From Arcobacter cloacae (GTDB lineage Bacteria; Campylobacterota; Campylobacteria; Campylobacterales; Arcobacteraceae): DNA of 64,000 nt. The stretch's first letter is position 1, and every line of letters starts with the position of its first letter. Of this stretch, positions 34,494 through 43,025 are shown piece by piece. The position numbers were made by a program, and so were the translations under genes. A model generated the notes under the pieces. It did no database searches, had not been told where the DNA came from, and saw only the letters and a program-made list of their open reading frames with translations. The stretch is taken from assembly GCF_013201935.1 (NCBI RefSeq), contig NZ_CP053833.1, positions 682,001-746,000 of the forward strand, in the 5' to 3' direction.

Positions 34494-34550
34494 ATGGCTG
34501 ATGATAAATCTCACAACTTTGAGTTATTTTATCTTAAAGAGTTTGAATAA
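34494..34550 (+). CDS. Possible 18-residue small protein
   Basis: ATG at 34494 with TAAGGG upstream (34480-34485) reads MADDKSHNFELFYLKEFE and stops at TAA 34550. A -10 box lies before it. Its composition (acidic start, aromatic end) is not random-looking for this A+T level, but it is too short to identify. It could be a remnant of a larger gene cut off when the toxin-antitoxin module arrived. Confidence 0.35.
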   Translation: MADDKSHNFELFYLKEFE

Positions 34551-34586
34551 TGAAACATTTAATTGTATTTGATTTTAATATTTAGT

Positions 34587-34592
34587 TATAAT
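34587..34592 (+). promoter_or_regulatory. -10 box of the toxin-antitoxin operon
   Basis: TATAAT 30 bases before the antitoxin ATG; AAAGGTTAG serves as ribosome site. The preceding TTTAGT matches the context of the small-ORF promoter at 34460. Confidence 0.45.
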
Positions 34593-34622
34593 ATTTCCAT
34601 AAAATAGATAAAAGGTTAGCCT

Positions 34623-34823
34623 ATGAGTATAAATGAATTATTAGAACAAGCCTTAACATTGAATGTAAATGATAGAACAAAACTTATTGATGAGCTTTTT
34701 AAAAGTATAGATAAGCCTGATGAAGAGATAGACCAAATCTGGGCAGATGAAGCTGATAAAAGATTGGAAGCTTATCGAAAAGGTGAACTTAAAGCTGTTC
34801 CTATGGAAGATATATTTAAATAA
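34623..34823 (+). CDS. Antitoxin of a RelE/ParE-type module (addiction module component)
   Basis: 66 residues. The sequence MSINELLEQALTLNVNDRTK, then LIDELFKSIDKPDEEIDQIW and RLEAYRKGELKAVPMEDIF, matches the short 'unstable antitoxin' family paired with RelE/ParE toxins. The C-terminal KGELKAVP is the typical toxin-binding tail. The TAA overlaps the toxin ATG (TAATG). Type II module; the antitoxin normally binds its own promoter with the toxin. Confidence 0.88.
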   Translation: MSINELLEQALTLNVNDRTKLIDELFKSIDKPDEEIDQIWADEADKRLEAYRKGELKAVPMEDIFK

Positions 34824-35113
34824 TGAAAATTTTATTTTTAGAAATTGCCGAACAAGAGTTTTATGATTCACAAGAATATTATGAAGAACAGCAAACTAAC
34901 TTAGGTAATAAGTTTAAAAATGAAGTATATAACACCTTAAAAAGAATTCAAAAATTTCCTAATATGTTTATTAAAGTAAAAAAAGATGTTAGAAAATGTA
35001 TTGTAAATAAATTTCCTTTTAATATTTTATATTCTGTGGAAAATGATTATATTTTAGTTATTGCAATATCTCATCATCATAGAAGTCCTGATTATTGGGT
35101 TGATAGAATATAG
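34823..35113 (+). CDS. RelE/ParE-family toxin
   Basis: 96 residues, basic. N-terminal FLEIAEQEFYDSQEYYEEQ is the helix pair of this family; the core is FKNEVYNTLKRIQKFPNMF, then VKKDVRKCIVNKFPFNILYSV and the C-terminal VIAISHHHRSPDYWVDRI. The end HHHRSPDYW is characteristic of the ParE/RelE group paired with this antitoxin. The start overlaps the antitoxin stop by one base. Whether it targets ribosome-bound mRNA (RelE) or gyrase (ParE) cannot be told. Confidence 0.9.
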   Translation: MKILFLEIAEQEFYDSQEYYEEQQTNLGNKFKNEVYNTLKRIQKFPNMFIKVKKDVRKCIVNKFPFNILYSVENDYILVIAISHHHRSPDYWVDRI

Positions 35114-35135
35114 TAATATTTAGCTACAACATCAA

Positions 35136-35141
35136 TATAAT
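35136..35141 (+). promoter_or_regulatory. -10 box of the HEPN-motif gene
   Basis: TATAAT 29 bases before the ATG at 35170. The gene therefore seems to be transcribed separately from the toxin-antitoxin pair. Confidence 0.4.
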
Positions 35142-35169
35142 TTAAAAAAATAGTCAATAAAGAATCAAA

Positions 35170-36255
35170 ATGAAAAACCTAATAATCCTATACAACCCAT
35201 ACTACCAAAATGATGTAATAGAACAACATCTAAAAGTCTTGATTGAAAATCAAAAAGTAGCTTTTGGAAAAGTAAAATCAAAACTAAAAAATACAGAACA
35301 TAGTTTTCAAGATGAATTAGAAAAAATATATAAAAATGTAGATGAGTCAAATCATCTACAACTATTTTTGACCGATTATTCAAGTATCTATGTTGCAAAA
35401 GTTGTAGCTGTTTCAAATGATGATTTGTATGATTTAGCACCAACTTACTATAAAGAAAAAAATCTTGAAGTTGAAACTTGGTATGTTATAACTGATATTT
35501 GTGAAATAGTAAAAAATGATTTTGAAAAAACAAGAGATGAAATCCTAGCAAACTTCACCACTACTAACTTTGGAAATCACACTTATGCAGTTTATGGGAA
35601 TAGTTATGTTTATCCTTTAATTGTAGATATGAAATATGAGATAAATTATTTTGATTGTGAAGATGAAGAATTTAGATTTTATCCTGATATTTTTAAATCT
35701 CAAAAGTTTTTGAATATTAAACAAAATCTTATAGATTATAGCTTTGGCTCAAAATATATCTATAATCTTCACCCAAATAGTTTAAGTAATATCATATCTT
35801 CTGAAATTGAATTACAAGAACATAAACTTGATAATACCTATGATTTTAGTAGTATTGTTATTAAATATAGTAAAACTTTAGAGCAAGAAATTTACCTTTT
35901 TGTAAAAACTCTTTTCAAATTTCTAATAGATAAAAATCCAAATATTCAAAATATTCCTTATAGTGTTCAAGGAAGAGATTATGTAGTTCAAGATATATTT
36001 AACCATAAACCAAATTTTGGAACTTACAAATTTCTTCTAAAAGATGAAAAGCTAAAAGAAACAATAGAACTAAACCTAGAAAAAATAGAAAGTTTTTTTG
36101 TGCAAAAGAAACTAATAAATTATATTTATTATATTCAAGAAATTAGAAATGAAACAGTTCATGATAAACCAGCAACTTTAAATGATGCAAAAAGTTTAAG
36201 AGATAAGATTTTAGGCATTGCACAAGAGAGTATTTTAATAGAACTTGTTAAGTAA
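35170..36255 (+). CDS. Unknown protein with a C-terminal HEPN-like RNETVH motif
   Basis: 361 residues, soluble, no signal. The N-terminus (MKNLIILYNPYYQNDVIEQH) resembles proteins I recall as the HP0729 family of Campylobacterota, without known function. Near the C-terminus the stretch YYIQEIRNETVHDKPATLND holds R326-N-E-T-V-H331, the Rx4H pattern of HEPN domains. It is preceded and followed by helices, as in a four-helix bundle. HEPN proteins are often ribonucleases in toxin-antitoxin or phage-defence systems, and this gene follows a toxin-antitoxin pair. The combination is suggestive, but the function is not established. Ends at a clear hairpin. Confidence 0.7.
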   Translation: MKNLIILYNPYYQNDVIEQHLKVLIENQKVAFGKVKSKLKNTEHSFQDELEKIYKNVDESNHLQLFLTDYSSIYVAKVVAVSNDDLYDLAPTYYKEKNLEVETWYVITDICEIVKNDFEKTRDEILANFTTTNFGNHTYAVYGNSYVYPLIVDMKYEINYFDCEDEEFRFYPDIFKSQKFLNIKQNLIDYSFGSKYIYNLHPNSLSNIISSEIELQEHKLDNTYDFSSIVIKYSKTLEQEIYLFVKTLFKFLIDKNPNIQNIPYSVQGRDYVVQDIFNHKPNFGTYKFLLKDEKLKETIELNLEKIESFFVQKKLINYIYYIQEIRNETVHDKPATLNDAKSLRDKILGIAQESILIELVK

Positions 36256-36280
36256 AAAGATGATTTTAGAAAGAATATAG

Positions 36281-36308
36281 AGTTCAGAAGAAATCTTCTG
36301 AACTTTTA
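36281..36308 (+). terminator. Terminator of the HEPN-motif gene
   Basis: AGTTCAGAAGA (36281-36291) and TCTTCTGAACT (36294-36304), followed by TTTT. It also covers the end of the convergent lapD gene. Confidence 0.75.
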
Positions 36309-38543
36309 TCTACTTGCTGCGTATAGGTTATGTTTTTTTATAAATTCAAAATCTTCATCTTTTTGAACATTTTCTGCAAAAACTTTAATATTTAAAAGAG
36401 TTGCTAATTCACAAATAGATTCAACAAAACTTTGTTTAGAAGGGTCATTGCTTATTTCACAAGTATAATCTCTTGCAAGCCTTATATAATCTAAATTGAA
36501 ATCTTTTATATTATTAAGTGGTATAAATTTAGTTTCAAATCGTTTTATAATAACTTTTGCTCCATATTTGTGCATTTCATCAACAAAGAATTTAAATTTA
36601 TCAACATCTTTTGCAACAGCATAAGCAGTAGCACTAAATACAAGTTGAGAAGCAATAGTTTTATGTTCAATAAGTTTTTTCTCTAACCATGCAATAAATG
36701 CAGTATTATTTATAGATTCTAAAGATAAATTTATAGAAATATCATGTTTTATGTTATCCATCAAAATATGTTCTATTACTTTTTCAATAACTTTTTTATC
36801 AAAATCAACAATTTTTTCATATTTTTCAGCAATAGAAACAAATGTTCCAATAGCTACATTTCTACCATCTTTATCTTTAATACTTGTAAATGCCTCTTCC
36901 ATAACAACATTTTGATTTGATTCATCTAGTTTTTTGCATTCACCTATATATTTTACATCAAATTTAGCATTATCAATAATATCAAAAATAAACTCTCTCC
37001 AGCTTTGCATATCTTTTACAAGTTCATTTGTATCTGTTATAAAGAACTCATTTTGCCCTATTAAAGTTGCTTTTTCATAAGCTTGATTTGCACTTTGTAA
37101 AATTTCAGGTGTTGTTCCTATTGGATTAAATGGAGTTGCTCCAATATGAACTAAATCTTTTTTATTAAACTCTAAAGATAAACTTTCAAAGTTCTTTTGT
37201 AATAATTTTGTAAATTCAACAGCATTTTCATAAGTAAAGTTTTGTGCAATCAAAGCAAACTCTGAACCAAAAAATCTATAAGCAGTTATTTTAGAGTTAT
37301 TATTTAATTTTGTAGTCTCTAGGATATTTGCAAACTTTTTGATAAATTGATTTACTTCAGTATTTGTATGAGATTTTGCAAAAGATGCTAAATCAAAAAT
37401 CTTAATAACAAAGATATAACCAGTTGATTTATGGATAAACATCTGTTTCATATCAGTTTCAAAAGTTTGTTTTAGATTTAATCCAGTTACTTCATCTAAA
37501 GAGAGTTTTCTTGTTAGATTTTCTAAAGTATTATTTAGTCTATTTATAATAGCTTCAATTTTACTTGACATATCATTAAATGCAATTGCAACAGCTTTTA
37601 TTTCAGTTGTCCAAGGAAGTTTTTCTATTTTTCCAAACTTTCCAATTGCTATATCATTTGCAAGTTTTTCTAGTTTTTTAAGTGGTTTTAAAAGATATTG
37701 AACAAATATAAATAGAATAATCATTGATATAATAAAAGCAATAATTGCATAAATAATTGCACTTTTTACTTGTTCATAAAGTTTATCATAAGCTTCCCCT
37801 GGATTTGCACTTACAAATATAATAGCACTTGTTTTCCATCCATCATTTATTTCACTTGATTGTTCTTCTAAATTAATAGGAATTAAATCAATAAACCATT
37901 GAGGAACTGAATCAAACTTTATATCCCTTGATACTTGCACTAAAACTTTATTTAAAGTAAGTGTAGATGATGTTTCGATAGTTTTGTCTTTGTTAGATGC
38001 TGTGAAATTAAAAGTAACTTTTGTATCACCATGAGAATCTATATTTGGGATAAAATGATATATATTTTCACTAGGATTTTTTTTAATTTTTATCTCTTCA
38101 GTTTCTAAACTAGAATCTACAGTTGGATTCATCAAAGCTAATAACTCTTTTTCGAAATCATCACTTAAAGTATTTATCTCTATTCTTCCTATTTTTTCAT
38201 CAACTTTTAAATTTGTGATTTTCCAAATAGAGTTATCTAAATCTTTTGAAGCTTTGATTATTTCGCTCTCTTTTACTGTAAATAAAACATCTTCTAATCT
38301 TATCTCTTTATAAAATCCACTATTTGAAATGGCATTTATAACTGATTCTATTTCAGGATTTGTTTTATCTTTTAAAAGATTTTTTAGACTCATTCCCAAT
38401 GAAGTTGCAGTATCTTGAGCTTTTGTTATTGATTCAACTTCTAAATACTCTTTTGTATTTTTTACACTAATTAAAAAATTACCCGTAAAAATCATAAAAA
38501 ATATTATCGCTATGATTATATATAGTTGTTTAGACAAAGACAT
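36306..38543 (-). CDS. lapD: LapD, inside-out c-di-GMP receptor
   Basis: 745-residue inner-membrane receptor that holds the LapG protease when c-di-GMP is high. Order: N-terminal membrane helix (QLYIIIAIIFFMIFTGNFLI), periplasmic LapD/MoxY-type domain (about 30-255), second helix (AIIYAIIAFIISMIILFIFV), HAMP (about 280-335), degenerate GGDEF and degenerate EAL. The GGDEF site reads RFFGSEFALI and the EAL position reads MEEAFTSIKDKDG, so neither cyclase nor phosphodiesterase activity is expected. This is the known LapD pattern: binding without catalysis. lapG follows its start on the same strand, 14 bases upstream, and is probably transcribed first. Confidence 0.92.
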   Translation of the reverse strand: MSLSKQLYIIIAIIFFMIFTGNFLISVKNTKEYLEVESITKAQDTATSLGMSLKNLLKDKTNPEIESVINAISNSGFYKEIRLEDVLFTVKESEIIKASKDLDNSIWKITNLKVDEKIGRIEINTLSDDFEKELLALMNPTVDSSLETEEIKIKKNPSENIYHFIPNIDSHGDTKVTFNFTASNKDKTIETSSTLTLNKVLVQVSRDIKFDSVPQWFIDLIPINLEEQSSEINDGWKTSAIIFVSANPGEAYDKLYEQVKSAIIYAIIAFIISMIILFIFVQYLLKPLKKLEKLANDIAIGKFGKIEKLPWTTEIKAVAIAFNDMSSKIEAIINRLNNTLENLTRKLSLDEVTGLNLKQTFETDMKQMFIHKSTGYIFVIKIFDLASFAKSHTNTEVNQFIKKFANILETTKLNNNSKITAYRFFGSEFALIAQNFTYENAVEFTKLLQKNFESLSLEFNKKDLVHIGATPFNPIGTTPEILQSANQAYEKATLIGQNEFFITDTNELVKDMQSWREFIFDIIDNAKFDVKYIGECKKLDESNQNVVMEEAFTSIKDKDGRNVAIGTFVSIAEKYEKIVDFDKKVIEKVIEHILMDNIKHDISINLSLESINNTAFIAWLEKKLIEHKTIASQLVFSATAYAVAKDVDKFKFFVDEMHKYGAKVIIKRFETKFIPLNNIKDFNLDYIRLARDYTCEISNDPSKQSFVESICELATLLNIKVFAENVQKDEDFEFIKKHNLYAASR

Positions 38544-38556
38544 TTTAGTTCCTTTT

Positions 38557-39198
38557 TTAAAATCTACTCATTAAATCTTTCCAAGATTTAAGATTATTGT
38601 TTCCTACTCTTGATTCACCTTTTGTTTTTGCTTGCCATAAACCTGAAGCATTAAAACTGTAAACAGGTTTTAAATCAGGTCTTTTTGAAGCAGGTTGTAA
38701 ACTTTTGTTTATATTATCTAAAACAATAGGTTCAGCACCAACTTTATGATAATAAGTTAAAACCATATGAGCCTCTTCATATTTACTATTTAATTTTCTA
38801 TATGTAACATAGGTAATTCTTAGTTTATCTTCGGGGATTCCTAGTTTTATCAGTGAAAAATATTTCGCAATAGCATAATCTTCACAATCTCCTGCACCTG
38901 TTCCCATAAATTCTATAGGAGTTGCCCAATAATCTTTTTGTTTCCAATGAGCTAAATCTGTTTTATATGGGATTTTATTGAAAAAATCATTTACATTTTT
39001 CAATTTATTTAATGTTGATTCATTTTTTGAGGATTCTATCATTAAATCCCATTGTTCAACTCTTTGTTTAGCACTTTGACCATATTTTTTTTCTATTTGG
39101 GTAAGTTGTGCAGGAGAAATATGAAAATTTTTTGATGCAGTTACAAATAAAGATAATAAAGGGATAAGAAAAAATGATACTAAAAACATTTTTTTCAT
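38557..39198 (-). CDS. lapG: LapG, periplasmic transglutaminase-like Cys protease
   Basis: 213 residues with a signal peptide or anchor (FLVSFFLIPLLSLFVTAS). The bacterial transglutaminase-like Cys peptidase core is plain: catalytic Cys in GTGAGDCEDYAIAKYF, His in YEEAHMVLTYYH and Asp in PIVLDNINKS. The GDCEDYA motif is the LapG signature. It cleaves a LapA-type surface adhesin near its N-terminus and releases it when LapD lets go. Its gene precedes lapD by 14 bases in the same direction. No LapA-like adhesin gene is in the window, so the substrate lies elsewhere. Confidence 0.93.
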   Translation of the reverse strand: MKKMFLVSFFLIPLLSLFVTASKNFHISPAQLTQIEKKYGQSAKQRVEQWDLMIESSKNESTLNKLKNVNDFFNKIPYKTDLAHWKQKDYWATPIEFMGTGAGDCEDYAIAKYFSLIKLGIPEDKLRITYVTYRKLNSKYEEAHMVLTYYHKVGAEPIVLDNINKSLQPASKRPDLKPVYSFNASGLWQAKTKGESRVGNNNLKSWKDLMSRF

Positions 39199-39253
39199 CT
39201 TATCTCCTTTTTTTATTACTATATTATCTAATCTTGGATTAAAATAAAAGAGA

Positions 39254-40564
39254 TTATTTTAAGAGATTTTTTATCTCTTCTTCATTTATTTTTTGATTAT
39301 CATATTTTATAGCAATAATATTTTCTGTGTTATTAATATACCACTCATCAATTGCATCATGATTTAATCTTGAACTATTCTCTAAATGATATTCATTTAA
39401 TGATAAATAAACAAACTTTTTCTTTGCAGGATTTGGCATTTTAAAAATTAAAATAGCCCATAAAACACAAACTATTGCAATTACAATACTTAAAGTTTCC
39501 ATAGAACTATTTTGATATACAAGACCACCAATTATTCCACCTAAAAATGTTCCTATGTATCCAGCAGAGGTGAAAATTCCTAAAACTAATCCTCTTTGAT
39601 GAACTTTTGCAAATTTTGTTGCTAAAGATTGCATAATTGGTTCGTGCATGTTGAATCCAACAAAAAATATCACAACACCAATAATGAAAATGGTAGCATT
39701 TGGACTAAATCCAATAACTAAATATGAGATTGTAAAAAATACAATTCCTATAAATAGAATCTCTTTGAATTTACCTTTTTTTTCAGCTAATACAGCAGCA
39801 GGTCCCATAGCAAGAATTCCCAAAATCATAGCAGGAAGGTAAACTTGCCATAAATCATTCATTTCCCATTTAAAATTGTTTATCAAAGTTATAGGAATAA
39901 TCATAAAAGCAAATGTCATTAAACCTTTTTGTAAAAAGTTTGTAATGTTCATTTTTATAAGATTTGGATTTCCTAATATTTCACCTAAATCTGCTTTTTT
40001 ATTATATGTATGTGTTATATGAGGTGGATTTGGAACTTTTTTAATTAACACGAAAATTGATAAAAGAGCTAAAGCTAGAGTTATATAAAATAGAGTTTCA
40101 ACACCAAAAGCAGCACCCATTGTAGGACCTGCTATCATAGAAATAGCAAAAGCTAAAGCAATAGAAGAACCCATTAATGCCATTGCTTTTGGTCTTTGTT
40201 CTTCTTTTACTAAATCACTTATCATAGCCGTTACAACAGCACCAATAGAACCAGCACCTTGTAAAAATCTTCCAAATATTAAAGTATAAATATCAGTAGA
40301 AACAGCACAAATTAAAGAACCAATTGCAAAAATAACTAGTCCAAAAACAATAGTCCCTTTTCTACTAAATTTATCACTTATTACTCCAAATGGAATCTGA
40401 AAAAGCATTTGAGTTAGGGCGTACCCACCTATTACAATACCAACTAAAGTTGGAGTTGCACCTTCTAAATTTATAGCATATACTGATATTACTGGTAAAA
40501 CTAAAAATAGACCGAAAAATCTTAGCGCGATAATCAAGCTAAGAGGCAAAACTGATTTAATCAT
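39254..40564 (-). CDS. MFS transporter, YajR-like, with C-terminal small domain
   Basis: 436 residues: 12 membrane helices followed by a cytoplasmic tail. The first half strongly resembles YajR: FLVLPVISVYAINLEGATPT, TQMLFQIPFGVISDKFSRKG (MFS motif A) and GRFLQGAGSIGAVVTAMISD (motif B region). The tail (about 370-436) ends with ENIIAIKYDNQKINEEEIKN, which fits the beta-alpha start of the ferredoxin-like YAM domain of YajR but is shorter than in E. coli YajR. Substrate unknown. No operon partner. The neighbouring rdgB is divergent. Confidence 0.87.
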   Translation of the reverse strand: MIKSVLPLSLIIALRFFGLFLVLPVISVYAINLEGATPTLVGIVIGGYALTQMLFQIPFGVISDKFSRKGTIVFGLVIFAIGSLICAVSTDIYTLIFGRFLQGAGSIGAVVTAMISDLVKEEQRPKAMALMGSSIALAFAISMIAGPTMGAAFGVETLFYITLALALLSIFVLIKKVPNPPHITHTYNKKADLGEILGNPNLIKMNITNFLQKGLMTFAFMIIPITLINNFKWEMNDLWQVYLPAMILGILAMGPAAVLAEKKGKFKEILFIGIVFFTISYLVIGFSPNATIFIIGVVIFFVGFNMHEPIMQSLATKFAKVHQRGLVLGIFTSAGYIGTFLGGIIGGLVYQNSSMETLSIVIAIVCVLWAILIFKMPNPAKKKFVYLSLNEYHLENSSRLNHDAIDEWYINNTENIIAIKYDNQKINEEEIKNLLK

Positions 40565-40639
40565 ATATAATCCTAAACATATTATAATTTGTGGGGATTA
40601 TAGTTAAATATAGTTAATAATAGGTTGAAAAGGATAATA

Positions 40640-41248
40640 GTGAAAATTGTATTAGCTTCAGCAAATAAAGGAAAAATAGTAGAGTTTGAAAAACTTATGC
40701 CAAATGATGAGGTTATAGCTTTTAGCCAGATTTTAGGGAGTGTTGACATAGATGAAGACCAAGATAGCTTCAAAGGAAATGCAATAAAAAAAGCTAAAAC
40801 TATTTATGATTTATTAATAAGTAAAGATTATGAAACTTACAAAAATGTTGTTGTAATATCTGATGATTCAGGTATTAGTGTTCCAATATTAAATAATGAA
40901 CCTGGAATTTATAGTGCAAGATATGCAGGTATTAATGCAAGTGATAAACAGAACAATAGTAAATTAATAGAGAATTTAAATAAATTAAATATTGAAAAAA
41001 CACCAGCTTTTTACACAGCTTGTATAGCAATTGTTTATCAAAATGAAGTTTATAGTGTTCATGGTTGGATGCATGGAAATGTTATAAATAAAGAATTAGG
41101 TGAGGGTGGATTTGGATATGACCCTATGTTTATTCCAAATGGTTTTGATAAAACTTTGGGAGAGTTAGGATATGAAGCAAAAAAAGAGTTTTCACATAGA
41201 ACTAAAGCTTTGAATTTGGCTAAAAAAGTTTTAGATGTTATTCTTTGA
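40640..41248 (+). CDS. rdgB: RdgB/HAM1 non-canonical purine NTP pyrophosphatase
   Basis: About 202 residues. Hydrolyses ITP, dITP and XTP to keep them out of nucleic acids. The start is set at GTG 40640 with AAAAGGAT (40628-40635) upstream; a TTG at 40625 would overlap that ribosome site. Signatures are [40 protein letters not shown] with YSARYAG, and the C-terminal [13 protein letters not shown] plus FSHRTKALN. All catalytic positions ([21 protein letters not shown]) are present. The 3' end overlaps a convergent gene by 11 bases. Confidence 0.95.
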   Translation: MKIVLASANKGKIVEFEKLMPNDEVIAFSQILGSVDIDEDQDSFKGNAIKKAKTIYDLLISKDYETYKNVVVISDDSGISVPILNNEPGIYSARYAGINASDKQNNSKLIENLNKLNIEKTPAFYTACIAIVYQNEVYSVHGWMHGNVINKELGEGGFGYDPMFIPNGFDKTLGELGYEAKKEFSHRTKALNLAKKVLDVIL

Positions 41249-41564
41249 TTATTTTTTCATAAATTGAAATATCATAATCTTTTGCTTTAACGTATAAATT
41301 TACAAAATATTTTGAATCTTCAAAAGTGATATTTGCATAAATATCAAAAAAACCATCTTCTATTTGAAGATGGTTTAAGCCTTTTAAATCATAATCTTTT
41401 ATGAACTCCTTAAAAAAACTCATATGATTTTTTGCTTGAATATATAAATACTGATTTGTTAAATTCTCACTTCTTAAAGCTTTTGTCTCTAAAATAGAGA
41501 TACTAAAATATGAAAAAAAAGAGATTAAAACTATAGTTATTAGAAGTGTATATGATTTTTTCAT
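41238..41564 (-). CDS. Pseudopilin-cluster small membrane protein
   Basis: 108 residues from the ATG at 41564, chosen because it overlaps the upstream stop as ATGA. A longer version from 41579 lacks a ribosome site. It has one N-terminal hydrophobic segment ([20 protein letters not shown]) after a short basic start, the shape of a type IV pilin-like or minor pseudopilin protein. It has no clear prepilin cleavage site (xFTLLE is replaced by SYTLLIT). It is the last of three overlapping genes downstream of proC. The end overlaps rdgB on the other strand. Confidence 0.65.
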   Translation of the reverse strand: MKKSYTLLITIVLISFFSYFSISILETKALRSENLTNQYLYIQAKNHMSFFKEFIKDYDLKGLNHLQIEDGFFDIYANITFEDSKYFVNLYVKAKDYDISIYEKIIKE

Positions 41565-41902
41565 AATGGAATCTTCCAAGTTTGAATAATTTTATCTTTT
41601 AGATTTATATAAATAGTGATATTAGTAGAAGTTTTATTTAAATTAAACTCTTTTACCTCTTTTAGAAGTAAAGAATTATCAAAATATAGATTATTATTTG
41701 AATAGCTTAGTTTTTCTATACGGTTTTTATTTTTTTCAATAAATATTTTTGTTGCTAAAAAATCGATTTTATCAATTTGTAGTTGTTGATTTTGTTTATT
41801 TTCTGATATTAATTCTTTTGTATAAAGAGTTGAATAAATTATTACAATTGATGAGATTATCAAAGTTAAAATTATTTCTAAAAGTGAAAAACTATTTTTC
41901 AT
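41561..41902 (-). CDS. Pseudopilin-like protein with prepilin-type N-terminus
   Basis: 113 residues. The start MKNSFSLLEIILTLIISSIV is a class III prepilin-like signal: short basic leader, cleavage before Phe, Glu at position +5, then a hydrophobic helix. The remainder is a small polar domain with little conservation. It overlaps the upstream pseudopilin gene by 11 bases and the next gene by 4, so the three are probably co-translated. It may belong to a type II secretion or transformation-type pseudopilus whose main genes are elsewhere. Confidence 0.75.
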   Translation of the reverse strand: MKNSFSLLEIILTLIISSIVIIYSTLYTKELISENKQNQQLQIDKIDFLATKIFIEKNKNRIEKLSYSNNNLYFDNSLLLKEVKEFNLNKTSTNITIYINLKDKIIQTWKIPL

Positions 41903-42179
41903 ATTTGAAAAGCTTTATATTTTCATTTTCAAACTGATATTTAAATAGAGTTAAGTTTTCACTTTCAACTCTATTTTTTATAATTTGAACATTTTGTGAA
42001 GATTTAGAAAAGTTTTGATAATTTTTATTATCAAAACTATTTTCTAAATCATTTAAAAGCATAAAATTTAAATCCTCTTTTTCATCATAATAAGTAGAAT
42101 ATTTAAATCCAGTTATTACAATTAGTAAAAAAGTTATGCTAATTAGAGTTTCAAGTAGCGTAAAACTATTTTTTTCCAA
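41892..42179 (-). CDS. Pseudopilin-like protein with prepilin-type N-terminus
   Basis: 95 residues. MEKNSFTLLETLISITFLLI is a prepilin-type signal (cleavage before Phe, Glu at +5). A short helical and polar tail follows. It overlaps the proC end by 14 bases upstream and the next pseudopilin gene by 11. With only 95 residues it lacks a full globular pilin domain and may be a minor subunit. Family cannot be assigned more closely. Confidence 0.75.
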   Translation of the reverse strand: MEKNSFTLLETLISITFLLIVITGFKYSTYYDEKEDLNFMLLNDLENSFDNKNYQNFSKSSQNVQIIKNRVESENLTLFKYQFENENIKLFKYEK

Positions 42180-42930
42180 GCTCTAGTGCTTTATTGTAAG
42201 CTTCTTCAACCGCTTTAATCATAGCATTTCTAACTCCATGCTCTTCAAGTTTTCCATATCCAGCAGCTGTTGTTCCTCCAGGACTCATAACAGAATCTTT
42301 GATAATTGCAGGATGTGAATGTTTTAAAAGTGATGCTGTTCCTGAAAATAAACCTTGAACTAATTGAGTGCTCAAATGTCTTTCAAGTCCAGCTTTTACA
42401 GCACCATCTGCTAAAGCTTCAGCAACTAAAGCTAAAAAAGCAGGTCCACTTCCAGCAACTGCTGTTGCTATATCTAGTTGATTTTCAGTATTAACCCAAA
42501 TGGCTTGACCTATGCTATTAAAAATCTCCATAGCTAGAGTTTTTGCCTCATTATCTCCTGTGATTGTAGTCATTGAGTTTTGAACTGAAGCTGCAATATT
42601 TGGCATAGTTCTTATATAATATTTTGATTTTATCTGTTTTCTTAGAGTTTCAAGTTTTGTTCCTGCTAATATTGATAATAAAACATTTGCATTTCCTGTA
42701 AGTCTTGCTGAAACGCTTTGTAGTGCATAAGGTTTTACACAAAAGATAACATTTTTACCTGTAATATCTTCATGGTCATCTAATACTTTTATTTTTATTT
42801 GTGGCATTTTTTCTTGGATATTTCTCAATTTATCTAAATCTCTTCCAATAATCTCTACTTCATGATTTTTTACAAGTCCTCTCGCTAAAGATTGAGCCAT
42901 AATTCCATTGCCTATTAATGTTAGTTTCAT
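42166..42930 (-). CDS. proC: Pyrroline-5-carboxylate reductase
   Basis: Last step of proline synthesis, NADPH-dependent, 254 residues. The N-terminal Rossmann fold is MKLTLIGNGIMAQSLARGLV; the loop NVIFCVKPYALQSV and the C-terminal signature AGSGPAFLALVAEALADGAV, with SPGGTTAAGYGKLEEHGVR, identify the family. Full length. Its 3' end overlaps the first pseudopilin-like gene by 14 bases, an arrangement that makes the pseudopilin genes part of the proC transcript. Confidence 0.96.
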   Translation of the reverse strand: MKLTLIGNGIMAQSLARGLVKNHEVEIIGRDLDKLRNIQEKMPQIKIKVLDDHEDITGKNVIFCVKPYALQSVSARLTGNANVLLSILAGTKLETLRKQIKSKYYIRTMPNIAASVQNSMTTITGDNEAKTLAMEIFNSIGQAIWVNTENQLDIATAVAGSGPAFLALVAEALADGAVKAGLERHLSTQLVQGLFSGTASLLKHSHPAIIKDSVMSPGGTTAAGYGKLEEHGVRNAMIKAVEEAYNKALELGKK

Positions 42931-43025
42931 AATTATTACCTTCTAAATTCTTTTTAAAAATTATAGCAGATAATTCCTAAGCAACTATTGGATAGAATAT
43001 CGCTTTCATGAGAAAGGATATTAAA

